Origin: Vulcanimicrobiia bacterium
GTDB lineage: Bacteria; Eremiobacterota; Eremiobacteria; Baltobacterales; Baltobacteraceae
Reading direction: 5' to 3'
DNA length: 20,985 nt
NCBI GenBank assembly: GCA_024281135.1
Contig: JAMXLG010000369.1
Location: 1 to 20,985, forward strand
The translations under genes were made by a program, and so were the position numbers. Positions 8,201-16,264 of this stretch are shown in pieces (the first letter of the stretch is position 1; every line of letters starts with the position of its first letter). The notes under the pieces were generated by a model that did no database searches, was not told the origin of the DNA, and saw only the letters and a program-made list of their open reading frames with translations.

Positions 8201-9474
8201 ACGTTGCTGTTATCGGCCTCGGATATATCGGATTGCCGACCGCCGCTCTGCTCGCCGAAGGCGGACACTGCGTGTACGGATATGATGCCGATCCGCACGT
8301 GCGCCGTTCGCTCAAAACACTCAACGGATTCGCCGCCGAGCCGAGCGTACGCCGTGCCGTAGAGAGCGCGATTACGGGTCACCATCTGCATATCGTCGAT
8401 CGTGTCCCCGCCGCGCGCGCGTATATCGTTTGCGTGCCGACGCCAACGCACGACGGAAAGCCCGACTTGCAATATGTCGAAAGCGCCGCCAGCGCTGTAG
8501 CGCGCGTCGCGCTTCCCGGCTCGATCCTCGTGCTCGAGTCGACTGTTCCGCCCGGCACCACAGAACGCATTTTCGAGAACGCGCTGCGAGCCGAAGGGCG
8601 ATCGGTCGACGATTTTCACGTCGCGCACTGTCCGGAACGCGTCATCCCCGGCGCGATCGTGCGCGAACTTCGGACGAACGCGCGTGTCGTCGGTGGCCGG
8701 CGCCCCGAAGACGCAGCCCTCGTTCGCGATCTCTACGCGTCGTTTTGCCAAGGAACGATTTCAGTCACGACAACGACTGTCGCCGAGTTCGTAAAGGTGG
8801 TTGAAAATACGTTTCGCGACGTCAATATCGCCTTCGCGAACGAACTCGCGATCTTCTCGGAAGAGCTTGGCGTCGATGTGTGGGAAACAATTGCGCTCGC
8901 GAACGCTCATCCGCGCGTCAATATTCTCTCGCCCGGACCGGGAGTCGGCGGTCATTGCATTCCGGTCGATCCGCACTTTCTCTCCGACGCCAATCCATTC
9001 GTAACCGAATTGATTCAAGCAGCGCGGCGGATCAACGACCGCATGCCCAATCGCATCGTTCGCCGCCTCGGCCAACTCGTCGGACCCGGCAGCGGACAGA
9101 AGATCGCATTGCTCGGCGCTGCTTATAAAGCCGATGTCGACGACGGACGTGAGAGTCCGACGCTTCGGATCGACACATTATTGCGCGAGCGCGGATACGC
9201 CACCGCGATCTACGATCCGATCGTGCGCTCGTTCCCGCGTCCGCTCTGCGACACGTTGCGCGAAGCCGTCGAGGACGCCGAAGCGCTCGTTCTGATCACA
9301 TCGCATCAGGTGTTTTCCCGCATCACTCCCACCTCCGTCGGACCGCTCATGCGTTCGTGCCGCCTCATCGATACACGCAACTTCTTCGACACCACCGATT
9401 GGCGCAACGCAGGCTTCCAATGCTACACCCTCGGCCGTCCGATGGAATCTATTCACGACATGGAGTTAGTATAA
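8197..9474 (+). CDS. Nucleotide-sugar dehydrogenase, WecC/WbpA-like (UDP-HexNAc uronate synthase)
   Basis: NAD-dependent double oxidation of a UDP-sugar C6 alcohol to a uronic acid, 425 aa. The Rossmann GLGYIG loop is at residues 7-12, and STVPPGTTE and HCPERVIPG follow. KVVENTFRDVNIAFANE precedes the catalytic block PGPGVGGHCIPVDP with nucleophile Cys254, and AYKADVDDGRESP marks the UDP-binding domain. HCPERVxPG and ENTxRDVNIAFANE are typical of the UDP-ManNAc/UDP-GlcNAc 6-dehydrogenase branch rather than UDP-glucose dehydrogenase; that sub-assignment rests on remembered family motifs. The start overlaps the previous stop by 4 bp. The TAA stop shares its last base with the ATG of the epimerase (9474). 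It supplies an acidic sugar that the next gene may modify. Confidence 0.92.
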   Translation: MNVAVIGLGYIGLPTAALLAEGGHCVYGYDADPHVRRSLKTLNGFAAEPSVRRAVESAITGHHLHIVDRVPAARAYIVCVPTPTHDGKPDLQYVESAASAVARVALPGSILVLESTVPPGTTERIFENALRAEGRSVDDFHVAHCPERVIPGAIVRELRTNARVVGGRRPEDAALVRDLYASFCQGTISVTTTTVAEFVKVVENTFRDVNIAFANELAIFSEELGVDVWETIALANAHPRVNILSPGPGVGGHCIPVDPHFLSDANPFVTELIQAARRINDRMPNRIVRRLGQLVGPGSGQKIALLGAAYKADVDDGRESPTLRIDTLLRERGYATAIYDPIVRSFPRPLCDTLREAVEDAEALVLITSHQVFSRITPTSVGPLMRSCRLIDTRNFFDTTDWRNAGFQCYTLGRPMESIHDMELV

Positions 9475-10448
9475 TGAAACGCCTCGCCCTCGGTTTTCCG
9501 CTGTCATGGACGCATCGCCGCTCTTGTTCGCTGAGCGCAATCGCAGGCGCGGGCCGAAGCCCGTACTTCATTCATTGGGATCCGGGTCGCAGCGTGTACG
9601 GGGAAGATTGGGACGAGAATCCTCGCGATGAAAACGGCGTGATGCTTACCGGACCGGACGGGCACTATCACGCAATCCGGATTTCGCAGTTCGCTCTTCA
9701 CCTGCACGAGCGTTGGTGCGTCGAACACGATGAAGCCGCGCGCGAGGATTTCTTGAAGCAAGCGACGTGGCTGCGCGATCATCAGGAAACACAGCCCATT
9801 GCCGGCATCTACAAATTCAATTTTCCGTGGCCGAAATACGGAGCTCGAGCCGGATGGGTGTCGGCGATGGGTCAAGGCGAAGCCATCTCAGCGCTGTTGC
9901 GCGCGGATCACGTTTCACCCGGTAATGGATTCGGCGATGCGGCATGGCGGGCGGCAGAACCGTTCCGCAACGACATTCCGTCGGGCGGCGTCGTGTGGCG
10001 TAACGGCTCGAACGTCTTCTTCGAAGAAGTGGCAAACGTCAACGCGCCGCACATTCTCAACGGCTGTATCTTTGCGCTGTGGGGATTGTGGGAACTCTGG
10101 GTGACGTCGCCCGAGGCGTGGCAAGGTGAACTAATCGAACGCTGCGTCGAAACAGTGAAGCGATGGCTCCCGCTCTACGACACGGGCTGGTGGACACTCT
10201 ATAGCCTCATGCGCACGGCAACGGGACGCACGCATCTTGCGACCCTGAAGTATCACGCGTTTCACATCGCACAGATGAAAATTCTCGGCGCGATGTTCGA
10301 CGAGCCGGAATTCAAGAAAGCCGCGGAGCGTTGGACGTCCTACATCGACGAACGTTCATCGCGCGGCCGTCTTCTGGCCTCGACGATGATCAGTCTGCCC
10401 GAGCGCTTCCTCCATCTCGACACGGTGGCGGGCGGCGCGCATACGTGA
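9474..10448 (+). CDS. D-glucuronyl C5-epimerase family protein
   Basis: Member of the family that inverts C5 of D-glucuronate to L-iduronate in heparosan-like chains, 324 aa. Seen: YKFNFPWPKYG near residues 112-122 followed by GWVSAMGQGEAISALLRA (to about 140), the signature of the (alpha/alpha)-barrel domain. Then come DTGWWTLYS (Asp236) and KYHAFHIAQ (Tyr260, His261, His264, Gln267), which matches the YHxxHxxQ element holding active-site residues in animal glucuronyl C5-epimerase. The protein is shorter than the animal enzyme and has no clear signal peptide, so it is probably cytoplasmic. It begins on the last base of the dehydrogenase stop codon and overlaps the next gene by 4 bp. The substrate could be GlcA or a HexNAc uronate; the function is inferred from family and neighbour. 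Confidence 0.85.
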   Translation: MKRLALGFPLSWTHRRSCSLSAIAGAGRSPYFIHWDPGRSVYGEDWDENPRDENGVMLTGPDGHYHAIRISQFALHLHERWCVEHDEAAREDFLKQATWLRDHQETQPIAGIYKFNFPWPKYGARAGWVSAMGQGEAISALLRADHVSPGNGFGDAAWRAAEPFRNDIPSGGVVWRNGSNVFFEEVANVNAPHILNGCIFALWGLWELWVTSPEAWQGELIERCVETVKRWLPLYDTGWWTLYSLMRTATGRTHLATLKYHAFHIAQMKILGAMFDEPEFKKAAERWTSYIDERSSRGRLLASTMISLPERFLHLDTVAGGAHT

Positions 10449-11722
10449 AAATCGCGCTGGTCTCTCACTTTTATCCCCCTGAAGCCTGCGCGGCTGCCAG
10501 TCGCGTTGCGTCCCTTTCGCGCGCCCTCATCGAGGCCGGGCACGACGTCACGGTCGTCACGAACGTGCCGTCGTTTCCGCAAGGCCGTTTCGCGACGAAG
10601 CAACGCTTTCCGGGCAGCGAAGAGATGCTCGACGGCGTGCGCGTGTTGCGTCTGTGGTCGTTTTTGCCGCACCACCTGCCCAATGGGCGCCTCGCGCACT
10701 GGCTCTCGTCATCGCTCGCCGCAACGGCGTATCTCACGCTAACGCGCACCCGTTACGACGTGATCGTCGCAAGCCTTCCACCGATTACGCTTGCGCTTCC
10801 CGCTCTTGCCGCGGCACTACGTCACGGTGCACGCCTTGTCGTTGACGTGCGCGACGTTTTTCCCGATATAGCGATCGCAATGGGCGCGTGGAGCGCGCGC
10901 AGCCCGCAAGCGCGCATCTGCGATTTCGTTGCGCGTACGCTCTACCGACGCGCCGATCTCACGATCGCCGTCACGCCGACGGCATTTGCGCAGATCGAGA
11001 GTCGCGGCATCGAGCCGGCACGACTGATGCTTGCCCCGAACGCCGCTGAGAGCACGGCCGCCGATGTCATCCCCGAGCAGCACAATAGAATCTTCACCGC
11101 GACCTACGCCGGCAATCTCGGCGTCGCGACCGACGTCGACATTTTCGCCGACGCCGCCGCTCAACTGCGCGATGTTCCGATTCGCATCGAGATCATTGGC
11201 GACGGCGTGGAACGCGCGCGATTGGAAAAGCGCGTCCGCAGCGAAGGACTCTCCAACCTACACTTGCGCGGCAGCTTTCCGCGCGCGCAAGCAATGGCGG
11301 CGCTTGCCGGCTCCGACGTGTCGATCGTTCCGCTGCGCCGCGGTATCGAAGAGAGCATCCCGACGAAGCTGTACGATTCGGTTTCGGTCGGGTGTCCCGT
11401 CGTGCTGGCCGCCGACGGCGAAGCACGGCGCGAAGCGCTCGAACTCGGCGCGCGCTGTATCCCACCGGGAGATGCCGCAGCGCTTGCGCGCGCGCTACGC
11501 GAGCTCGCCGCGCTGTCGGTTAGCGAGCGTCGCGAAATTGGGCTCGAGAGTCGCAGGCGGTTGCGCGACCGCGCCGATCGGGCCGGAGTCATGGCGGAAG
11601 TTGCGCAACGCATCAGCGCTTGGAACAGGAAGCTTTGCGACGTTCCCCAGCATAGCGATGAGCATGAATACGACCCACGCGTACTTGTAGTAAAACAAAT
11701 CAATCGTCAGCGACACGGTTAG
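10445..11722 (+). CDS. GT4-family glycosyltransferase (WbuB-like)
   Basis: Third GT-B transferase, 425 aa, last gene of the plus-strand operon. It starts at GTG 10445, overlapping the epimerase stop (GTGA), and gives the standard N terminus KIALVSHFYPPEACAAASR. Further blocks are DVTVVTNVPSFPQGR, RLVVDVRDVFPD, ATYAGNLGVATD and IPTKLYDSVSVGCPVV. The last corresponds to the donor-site PSKLYEYMAxGxPVV of WbuB-type N-acetyl-aminosugar transferases, with Asp where Glu is usual. The family-like part ends near residue 390. The last 35 or so residues run into the antisense 3' end of the next gene, giving a 228-bp convergent overlap, so this tail may be an acquired extension. Confidence 0.9.
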   Translation: MKIALVSHFYPPEACAAASRVASLSRALIEAGHDVTVVTNVPSFPQGRFATKQRFPGSEEMLDGVRVLRLWSFLPHHLPNGRLAHWLSSSLAATAYLTLTRTRYDVIVASLPPITLALPALAAALRHGARLVVDVRDVFPDIAIAMGAWSARSPQARICDFVARTLYRRADLTIAVTPTAFAQIESRGIEPARLMLAPNAAESTAADVIPEQHNRIFTATYAGNLGVATDVDIFADAAAQLRDVPIRIEIIGDGVERARLEKRVRSEGLSNLHLRGSFPRAQAMAALAGSDVSIVPLRRGIEESIPTKLYDSVSVGCPVVLAADGEARREALELGARCIPPGDAAALARALRELAALSVSERREIGLESRRRLRDRADRAGVMAEVAQRISAWNRKLCDVPQHSDEHEYDPRVLVVKQINRQRHG

Positions 11723-12763
11723 AATCCCGAGAAACGCGGCTTCGAGCGCAATCCGATAGTCGTACCATTCGTTTTCGGGGCGAATTTGTTGCAGCACTTT
11801 GACCTTGAGCCAAAACCACGCGATCATGATTGCAAAACCGATGATGCCAAGTTCGACGACGTAGTGCAGCACGAGATTGTGGGCGGGACTGCTGAAGCCG
11901 TACGGATACGTCTGATGGATTCTGAGATAAAAGATGTCGTAAGCATCTTGAAAGTTACCGATGCCGTATCCCTGAATTGGTTGATGTTTAGCGGCTTCGA
12001 AGCCCACTCTCCAAATGTCGGCGCGTCCGGCTCCACCGGTCGAAAAGATTTTGGAGAACCGATCCCAGATCGACGATTGCGTGGACATGAGCGCGACGCA
12101 CAGCGCCGCGAATGGCAACAACAGTTGCGCGCGATAGCGGGAGCGGAAGGCGAGATACGCCATGACCAATCCGAGGGCGAGCAGCGCTTCGCGCGAACCG
12201 CTCACGACGATTCCAACCGCAAGCACGCTCAATCCGCCAAACGCGATTGCCTTGATCAACATGCTCCGCGATCGCAGTCCCCACATCGTAATGAGCGCCG
12301 CCGGGCAGAGCAACGCGTCACTGAATTGATTGGGATCGATCGTTGCGGAGTCCGTATGCAAGACCAAGCGCGTTCGCATAGGGTCCGCCGAGAGCAACGG
12401 ATCGTGATAGAACAAATTGATGCCGTACGCCGCAGCTGCGATGCCGCCCACCACCACGAGGACCATCGTCGTTTGGAACGCGACGCGAGTCGGCGGCGCA
12501 ACGGCAAGCATCGCATAGAGCGCGAAGACCGCGAAGTACGTCGGCATGATATGGAGCGCGTCGCCGGTATCGAGCGACCACGTGATCGTCAACGCCATCC
12601 ATGCAAAAAGACCGAAGAGCACGAACACCGGCGGCCCCGGTGCCACGAACTTCTGGCGTACGAGCAATGCAAGAAAGAGCGCAATGCCCGCGATAATTCC
12701 GATCAGTTTCGTCAGCGTGCCGAACGACCCGATCGTAAGCAGGTTATCGAACGGAACGAGCAC
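11495..12763 (-). CDS. O-antigen ligase/polymerase family membrane protein (Wzy/WaaL-like), N-terminally cut by an amber codon
   Basis: Polytopic inner-membrane protein of the Wzy_C/WaaL superfamily, which polymerises or ligates lipid-linked repeat units at the periplasmic face. The 422-residue open part has about ten hydrophobic segments. Its large periplasmic loop holds PIQGYGIGNFQDAYD and SSPAHNLVLHYVVELGIIGF, the G-x-G-NF and AHN elements of the family. The first possible start after the stop is GTG 12763 (LVPFDNLLTIG). However, the same frame upstream of a TAG at 12803-12805 encodes a matching hydrophobic N terminus, so the natural protein was probably about 64 residues longer. The last 40-50 residues, after MLGNVAKLP, are hydrophilic and read antisense to the neighbouring GT4 gene. 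Confidence 0.82.
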   Translation of the reverse strand: MLVPFDNLLTIGSFGTLTKLIGIIAGIALFLALLVRQKFVAPGPPVFVLFGLFAWMALTITWSLDTGDALHIMPTYFAVFALYAMLAVAPPTRVAFQTTMVLVVVGGIAAAAYGINLFYHDPLLSADPMRTRLVLHTDSATIDPNQFSDALLCPAALITMWGLRSRSMLIKAIAFGGLSVLAVGIVVSGSREALLALGLVMAYLAFRSRYRAQLLLPFAALCVALMSTQSSIWDRFSKIFSTGGAGRADIWRVGFEAAKHQPIQGYGIGNFQDAYDIFYLRIHQTYPYGFSSPAHNLVLHYVVELGIIGFAIMIAWFWLKVKVLQQIRPENEWYDYRIALEAAFLGILTVSLTIDLFYYKYAWVVFMLIAMLGNVAKLPVPSADALRNFRHDSGPIGAVAQPPATLEPNFATLANRQRGELA

Positions 12764-12802
12764 GATGTAGATGCCGAACGGCAGAATGATCGGCCAGCGA
12801 AG

Positions 12803-12955
12803 CTACAACAGAAAGCCGATCGGCGCGCCAAGCAAGAGCACGAGCGCAACTCGTCCGAGTTGCGAACCAGTGCCGAGCGCATAAGCGGCGAAAATATAGG
12901 CGGCCGCGACCACCGCAACGAGCGCATAACGAATCGCGGTATCTTTCGTGCTCAC
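12803..12955 (-). pseudogene. 5' fragment of the O-antigen polymerase gene, ended by in-frame TAG
   Basis: From GTG 12955 the frame runs 50 codons (start STKDTAIRYALVAVVAAAYI) through two hydrophobic stretches and ends at TAG 12803-12805. After it the same frame continues LRWPIILPFGIYIVLVPFDN into the main body without a shift. One base change from a sense codon (for example TGG, CAG, AAG or TTG) explains the stop. TATACT at 12965-12970 lies 9 bp upstream of the GTG, which supports this as the original start. The cause could be a real null mutation or a base-calling error. The gene is called broken only if the stop is confirmed. Confidence 0.65.
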
Positions 12956-12964
12956 CGTGGCTGT

Positions 12965-12970
12965 AGTATA
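12965..12970 (-). promoter_or_regulatory. Candidate -10 box (TATACT) for the O-antigen polymerase gene
   Basis: On the minus strand TATACT, close to the TATAAT consensus, ends 9 bp before GTG 12955. There is no Shine-Dalgarno sequence between them, so the transcript would be leaderless or nearly so. Divergent to the methyltransferase promoter. Confidence 0.4.
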
Positions 12971-13066
12971 GGCCACCCTCGCAGGCGAGCGCAGCGTCCG
13001 TACGTCTCATCGATGGGACAAAGGCTTCATGAATTTGGTCCGACGCGCTCCACGGTGCCGCTCCGG

Positions 13067-13072
13067 TACAAT
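13067..13072 (+). promoter_or_regulatory. Candidate -10 box (TACAAT) for the methyltransferase-flippase pair
   Basis: TACAAT ends 6 bp before ATG 13079, which puts the expected transcript start at or next to the A of the start codon. No ribosome site fits in the 6-bp gap. This favours 13079 over the in-frame ATG at 13013. Confidence 0.45.
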
Positions 13073-13078
13073 CAAGCC

Positions 13079-13843
13079 ATGACCCAAGCCGCAGAGCTCC
13101 GGCCGCTGGACCTTGCCCGATCGATCGCGGATCGCGAAGCGGCGCATGCTCGTAAGGTGATGGCGCGCCTGCGAAAATTGCGTCCGCTCGATTCCGTGCG
13201 AATACTCGATATCGGCGCCGCCCAAGGGCTATTTCTGATCGCGTGCGCCGAAGCGGGCTATGATGTGATCGGGATCGAGCCGAATGCCGGCGCTCGCAAC
13301 GTCGCACAAACGCTCGCGCGCGAGCACGGCGTAAACGTGGAAATTCTGGACGGTATGGCGGAACATTTGCCGCTGCCCGATTCATCCGTCGACGTCGTTC
13401 ACGCAAAGAGCGTCATCGAACACGTAGACGATGCGGATAAGACGTTTCGGGAAGTCTATCGCGTGCTGCGTCCCGGCGGGGTGTTCTGGTTCAACACGGC
13501 GAGCAGCATGTCGCCGTTGCAGTCCGAAATTCGCGGATTTCCGGGATTCGGATGGTACCCCGACCCGATCAAACGGCGCGTGATGGATTGGGCGATATCT
13601 CATAAGCCGCACCTTATCGGCCATACGTCGCGTCCCGCGTACCACTGGTTCACGCCGTGGAAAGCACGGCGCATGCTTTTGAACGCCGGTTTTTCAATGG
13701 TTTTCGATCGTTGGGATCTGCGCCACTCGAATGAAGGCGGCGCGCTGCAACGCCGTGTGCTCAACATCGTCCGAAGCTCCTACGCAACCAAGCTGATCGC
13801 GGACGTCGTCGTGCCCGGCTGTTCGTACGCCGCGATCAAATAG
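13079..13843 (+). CDS. Class I SAM-dependent methyltransferase
   Basis: 254 aa, soluble. Motif I is ILDIGAAQGLFLIACAEAGYD (DIGAAQG at residues 44-50), followed by the acidic end of strand 2, VIGIEP. Then come MAEHLPLPDSSVDVVHAKSVIEHV, the motif II region of the Methyltransf_11 group, and the post-motif RVLRPGGVFWFNT. The frame is open far upstream over the antisense polymerase gene, but that extension is a shadow. Start 13079 is chosen by the N-terminal length usual for the family and the adjacent TACAAT box. It lies 14 bp before the flippase gene on the same strand. It probably methylates a polysaccharide sugar or the lipid-linked precursor, from context only. Confidence 0.87.
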   Translation: MTQAAELRPLDLARSIADREAAHARKVMARLRKLRPLDSVRILDIGAAQGLFLIACAEAGYDVIGIEPNAGARNVAQTLAREHGVNVEILDGMAEHLPLPDSSVDVVHAKSVIEHVDDADKTFREVYRVLRPGGVFWFNTASSMSPLQSEIRGFPGFGWYPDPIKRRVMDWAISHKPHLIGHTSRPAYHWFTPWKARRMLLNAGFSMVFDRWDLRHSNEGGALQRRVLNIVRSSYATKLIADVVVPGCSYAAIK

Positions 13844-13857
13844 CCGCTCGTATCGCC

Positions 13858-14673
13858 GTGGATTTTTGGACGTGGCAGCTGTTCGTCGCGATGCTGCTCA
13901 ACGGCATCGTGCAAGCCCTTTCGATTGCTGCGTACGCTGCGCGTCTGGCCGGTGCGCTTTCGGGCCGTGCCGCAACCGCGATGTCGCTGTTCAACATCTT
14001 TGTAACGAGCAGCCGCTTCGCATCGATGATTTACACGCCGGTCCTCGGGTCGCTTTCGGATCGTTCGGCGCATGCAACAATCGGCGTGTTTCAATGGCAA
14101 CTGCGCGCAATTCTGTTTGCCGGCACGGCTGGTGCAATCGTGGGAACGTTCCTCATTCCTACGTTCGTGACGCTCTACGTTCACGCCATCGGCGGATTGG
14201 AGCGGCACGGCAGCGTCCCTAAGGCATTTTCGCGCATCTTTCGCGGGCCAACCGCGCGCGCGCTTGCGGGCGCGCTGAACTTCGACATGTCAATGCTACG
14301 CGCTCGCGCGCCCTTGAGCAAAGTCCCCAAAGACGTGTTGTTTCTCAACACGATCGTCACGTCGGTCTACGCAGTCGGGATCGTCTCCGCCGCCTATGCG
14401 AGCGTCCTAGCGCCGTCGGCCGCGCGGACCGCGCTGCTCTCGAGTGGGCTCGTCAACGGTTTTGCAACCATCGCGTACAGCATTGTCGTGGACCCCGCGT
14501 CAGCCATGATCACCGATCGCGCGGCTCGCGGCGAACGGCCCGTCGACGAGGTTCGGGCTTTCGTCACAGGGCTCTCGATCACGGCAATTCTCGGGTTTTT
14601 GCTGTCGCAGCTCTTACTTATTCCGGCTGCATTATTGATCGAATGGGCTGCTCGACTGATCACCGGTCACTAA
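13858..14673 (+). CDS. amj: Amj-family lipid II flippase homologue (DUF2837)
   Basis: Integral membrane protein of 271 aa, the usual length for Amj, the alternative to MurJ in Bacillus subtilis that flips lipid II. The hallmark N-terminal region is well kept: AYAARLAGALSGRAATAMSL and FNIFVTSSRFASMIYTPVLG (about residues 22-63), then SLSDRS. Six or so hydrophobic segments follow, including FVTLYVHAIGG and the C-terminal pair near 230-265. It starts at GTG 13858, 14 bp after the methyltransferase stop, so it is probably co-transcribed. The TAA stop overlaps the convergent GT39 stop by 4 bp. The family call rests on recognised motif pattern, not a search. Its place in a polysaccharide locus suggests it may flip another undecaprenyl-linked precursor. 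Confidence 0.82.
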   Translation: MDFWTWQLFVAMLLNGIVQALSIAAYAARLAGALSGRAATAMSLFNIFVTSSRFASMIYTPVLGSLSDRSAHATIGVFQWQLRAILFAGTAGAIVGTFLIPTFVTLYVHAIGGLERHGSVPKAFSRIFRGPTARALAGALNFDMSMLRARAPLSKVPKDVLFLNTIVTSVYAVGIVSAAYASVLAPSAARTALLSSGLVNGFATIAYSIVVDPASAMITDRAARGERPVDEVRAFVTGLSITAILGFLLSQLLLIPAALLIEWAARLITGH

Positions 14674-16151
14674 CGCCGCTCGAGTAACCGCACGCGCGAC
14701 TTATAAAATTGAGCGTCCGAAAGCGTGATGTAATTCGTTAAAACGAACCGCTCGACGGTATTACAGCCGAATTGAATGTTTGCCGACACGCAGTCACCCG
14801 TCGTGATGAGCCAGAGTTGACGCGCATGCGGAAACGTAGCGGCCAACTCCTTCGGACCCGTCACGACGAAGCGCGACAGATCGTACAGTTGGAAGTTCAC
14901 GCTATGCGGTATTGCGACGACCTCGTTTGGGCCGTGATAGTAGTAACTAAACGGCGGGGCGTTCTCAGCTTCGAAGATCGCGATGGGCTGGCCGGCGTGC
15001 TCGCGCGCGCTGATATAGGCATTCACGCGGATCCAATCGCCCGGTTTTGCAAGATGTGCGTAGGCCGCGGCGATCGTAATCGCCGATGCCGTGAAGGTCA
15101 GCAAGAACCATGCCGTAACGACAATCGTTGCGCGTCGCTTATCGAGCAGCGAAAACAGCGCGTACGCTCCGATCACCGAGGCGATGTAGAGCGAGGCTAG
15201 GTGCCGGCTGAGCACGAGCACATGCGCAGCGTAGGTCGCAAACGCAAAAAGGCCGGTAGCCGTAACCGCAACGACGACGAGGACAGCCGCACGAGTCCGA
15301 AACTTCTTACCCGCGACGATCGCCGCGCCGAGCATACCTGCGAGCACCACCGCATACAGGACATTTGCAAACCGGATTCCAAGCGGGAAAATATAATGCA
15401 AGATCGCAAGCACGATCGATGCAATCGAAAACGCAAGCGTCGGCGCAGTGAACGCGCCGCGGAAGTTGGCCACTTGGAACGGTATGGCCGCAATCATCGG
15501 AAGAAAGAGCAGAAGGCCGGCGCCGGCGCAGAGCAAAAAGCGCCCGAACCGCTCGCGCTTGTATAACAGAACGGCGAGCCCCTGAGCCGCGATGAGAAAC
15601 GCGAGGTAGTACTGCGTGTACATCGCGACGACGACGAGCGCGCCGTACGCGACGAAAGCCGGCGTTCGTGGCCGATCGCCGAGAAACGCATCGTAAAACA
15701 GCCGCAGCAACGTGGCCGATACGGCGATGATCATCGCGTACGGCCGCATTTCGAGCGCCGCCCAAATCAGAAACGGATTCCATAACGCCGCGACCGTTAT
15801 CAACTCCGGCCGTACGAGCGGTGCGTAGCGGCGGGCAAGTGACGGCACAAGCGCTACAGCGAATGCGGCGCACGCAATGGAGAAGCCGCGCAAAAACCAA
15901 ACGGCGCTACTAATACTTCGTAATGCCGCGATGATCACGAAGTAGAGCGGTGCGCTTTGTTCGAAGCGCAAAGACTCGACAAACGCGCGCACGGGCCCGA
16001 AACTCGTCGAATGCAGCGTATACGCTTCGTCTTGCCAGACATTCAAAACGGCTGCCAGCGGAAGCGTGATAGCGACGACAAGAATAGCCGCCGTCGCAGC
16101 CAGTGGCCAAGCGTGTACGCGCGTCGTTGAAACGCGTTCAATTGCTGTCAT
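14670..16151 (-). CDS. GT39-like (ArnT/PMT_2-type) membrane glycosyltransferase
   Basis: GT-C enzyme of 493 aa that uses polyprenyl-phosphate sugar donors on the outer face of the inner membrane. The first membrane segment (about 15-35) is followed at once by WQDEAYTLH with the Asp41-Glu42 pair, the catalytic loop of the GT39/ArnT group. SAPLYFVII and EMRPYAMIIA, two other family landmarks, come next, and about ten more hydrophobic segments run to residue 380. A C-terminal soluble domain with a YYYHGPNEVV stretch ends the protein. ATG 16151 is chosen because TATCGT lies 7 bp upstream; GTG 16172 in frame would add 7 residues. Convergent with the flippase and divergent from the GT87 gene. Target acceptor unknown. 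Confidence 0.85.
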   Translation of the reverse strand: MTAIERVSTTRVHAWPLAATAAILVVAITLPLAAVLNVWQDEAYTLHSTSFGPVRAFVESLRFEQSAPLYFVIIAALRSISSAVWFLRGFSIACAAFAVALVPSLARRYAPLVRPELITVAALWNPFLIWAALEMRPYAMIIAVSATLLRLFYDAFLGDRPRTPAFVAYGALVVVAMYTQYYLAFLIAAQGLAVLLYKRERFGRFLLCAGAGLLLFLPMIAAIPFQVANFRGAFTAPTLAFSIASIVLAILHYIFPLGIRFANVLYAVVLAGMLGAAIVAGKKFRTRAAVLVVVAVTATGLFAFATYAAHVLVLSRHLASLYIASVIGAYALFSLLDKRRATIVVTAWFLLTFTASAITIAAAYAHLAKPGDWIRVNAYISAREHAGQPIAIFEAENAPPFSYYYHGPNEVVAIPHSVNFQLYDLSRFVVTGPKELAATFPHARQLWLITTGDCVSANIQFGCNTVERFVLTNYITLSDAQFYKSRVRLLERR

Positions 16152-16158
16152 TGATCTC

Positions 16159-16164
16159 ACGATA
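16159..16164 (-). promoter_or_regulatory. Candidate -10 box (TATCGT) for the GT39-like gene
   Basis: Minus-strand TATCGT fits TANNNT and ends 7 bp before ATG 16151, consistent with a leaderless transcript. No ribosome site lies between. The rest of the 113-bp divergent gap up to 16264 holds a GC-rich GGGCCCTAGCCCCC stretch and, on the plus strand, TATCCT (16248-16253), 11 bp before the GT87 start. Confidence 0.35.
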
Positions 16165-16264
16165 CAGCCCACACCGCCTTAATGCCGCGGGGCGAAGGTA
16201 TCATGACGCGGTACGCAGGGCCCTAGCCCCCTTCGGACGTTGTTAGCTATCCTACAACAGCTCG

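Noticed and set aside
12803..12805. TAG recoding as an explanation for the polymerase stop
   Set aside because: TAG ends other intact genes in this window, so genome-wide reassignment is unlikely.
11786..13078. Long in-frame upstream extension of the methyltransferase
   Set aside because: It runs antisense over the polymerase gene, is very rich in Arg/His/Glu and lacks any domain; the ATG at 13079 gives a normal methyltransferase.
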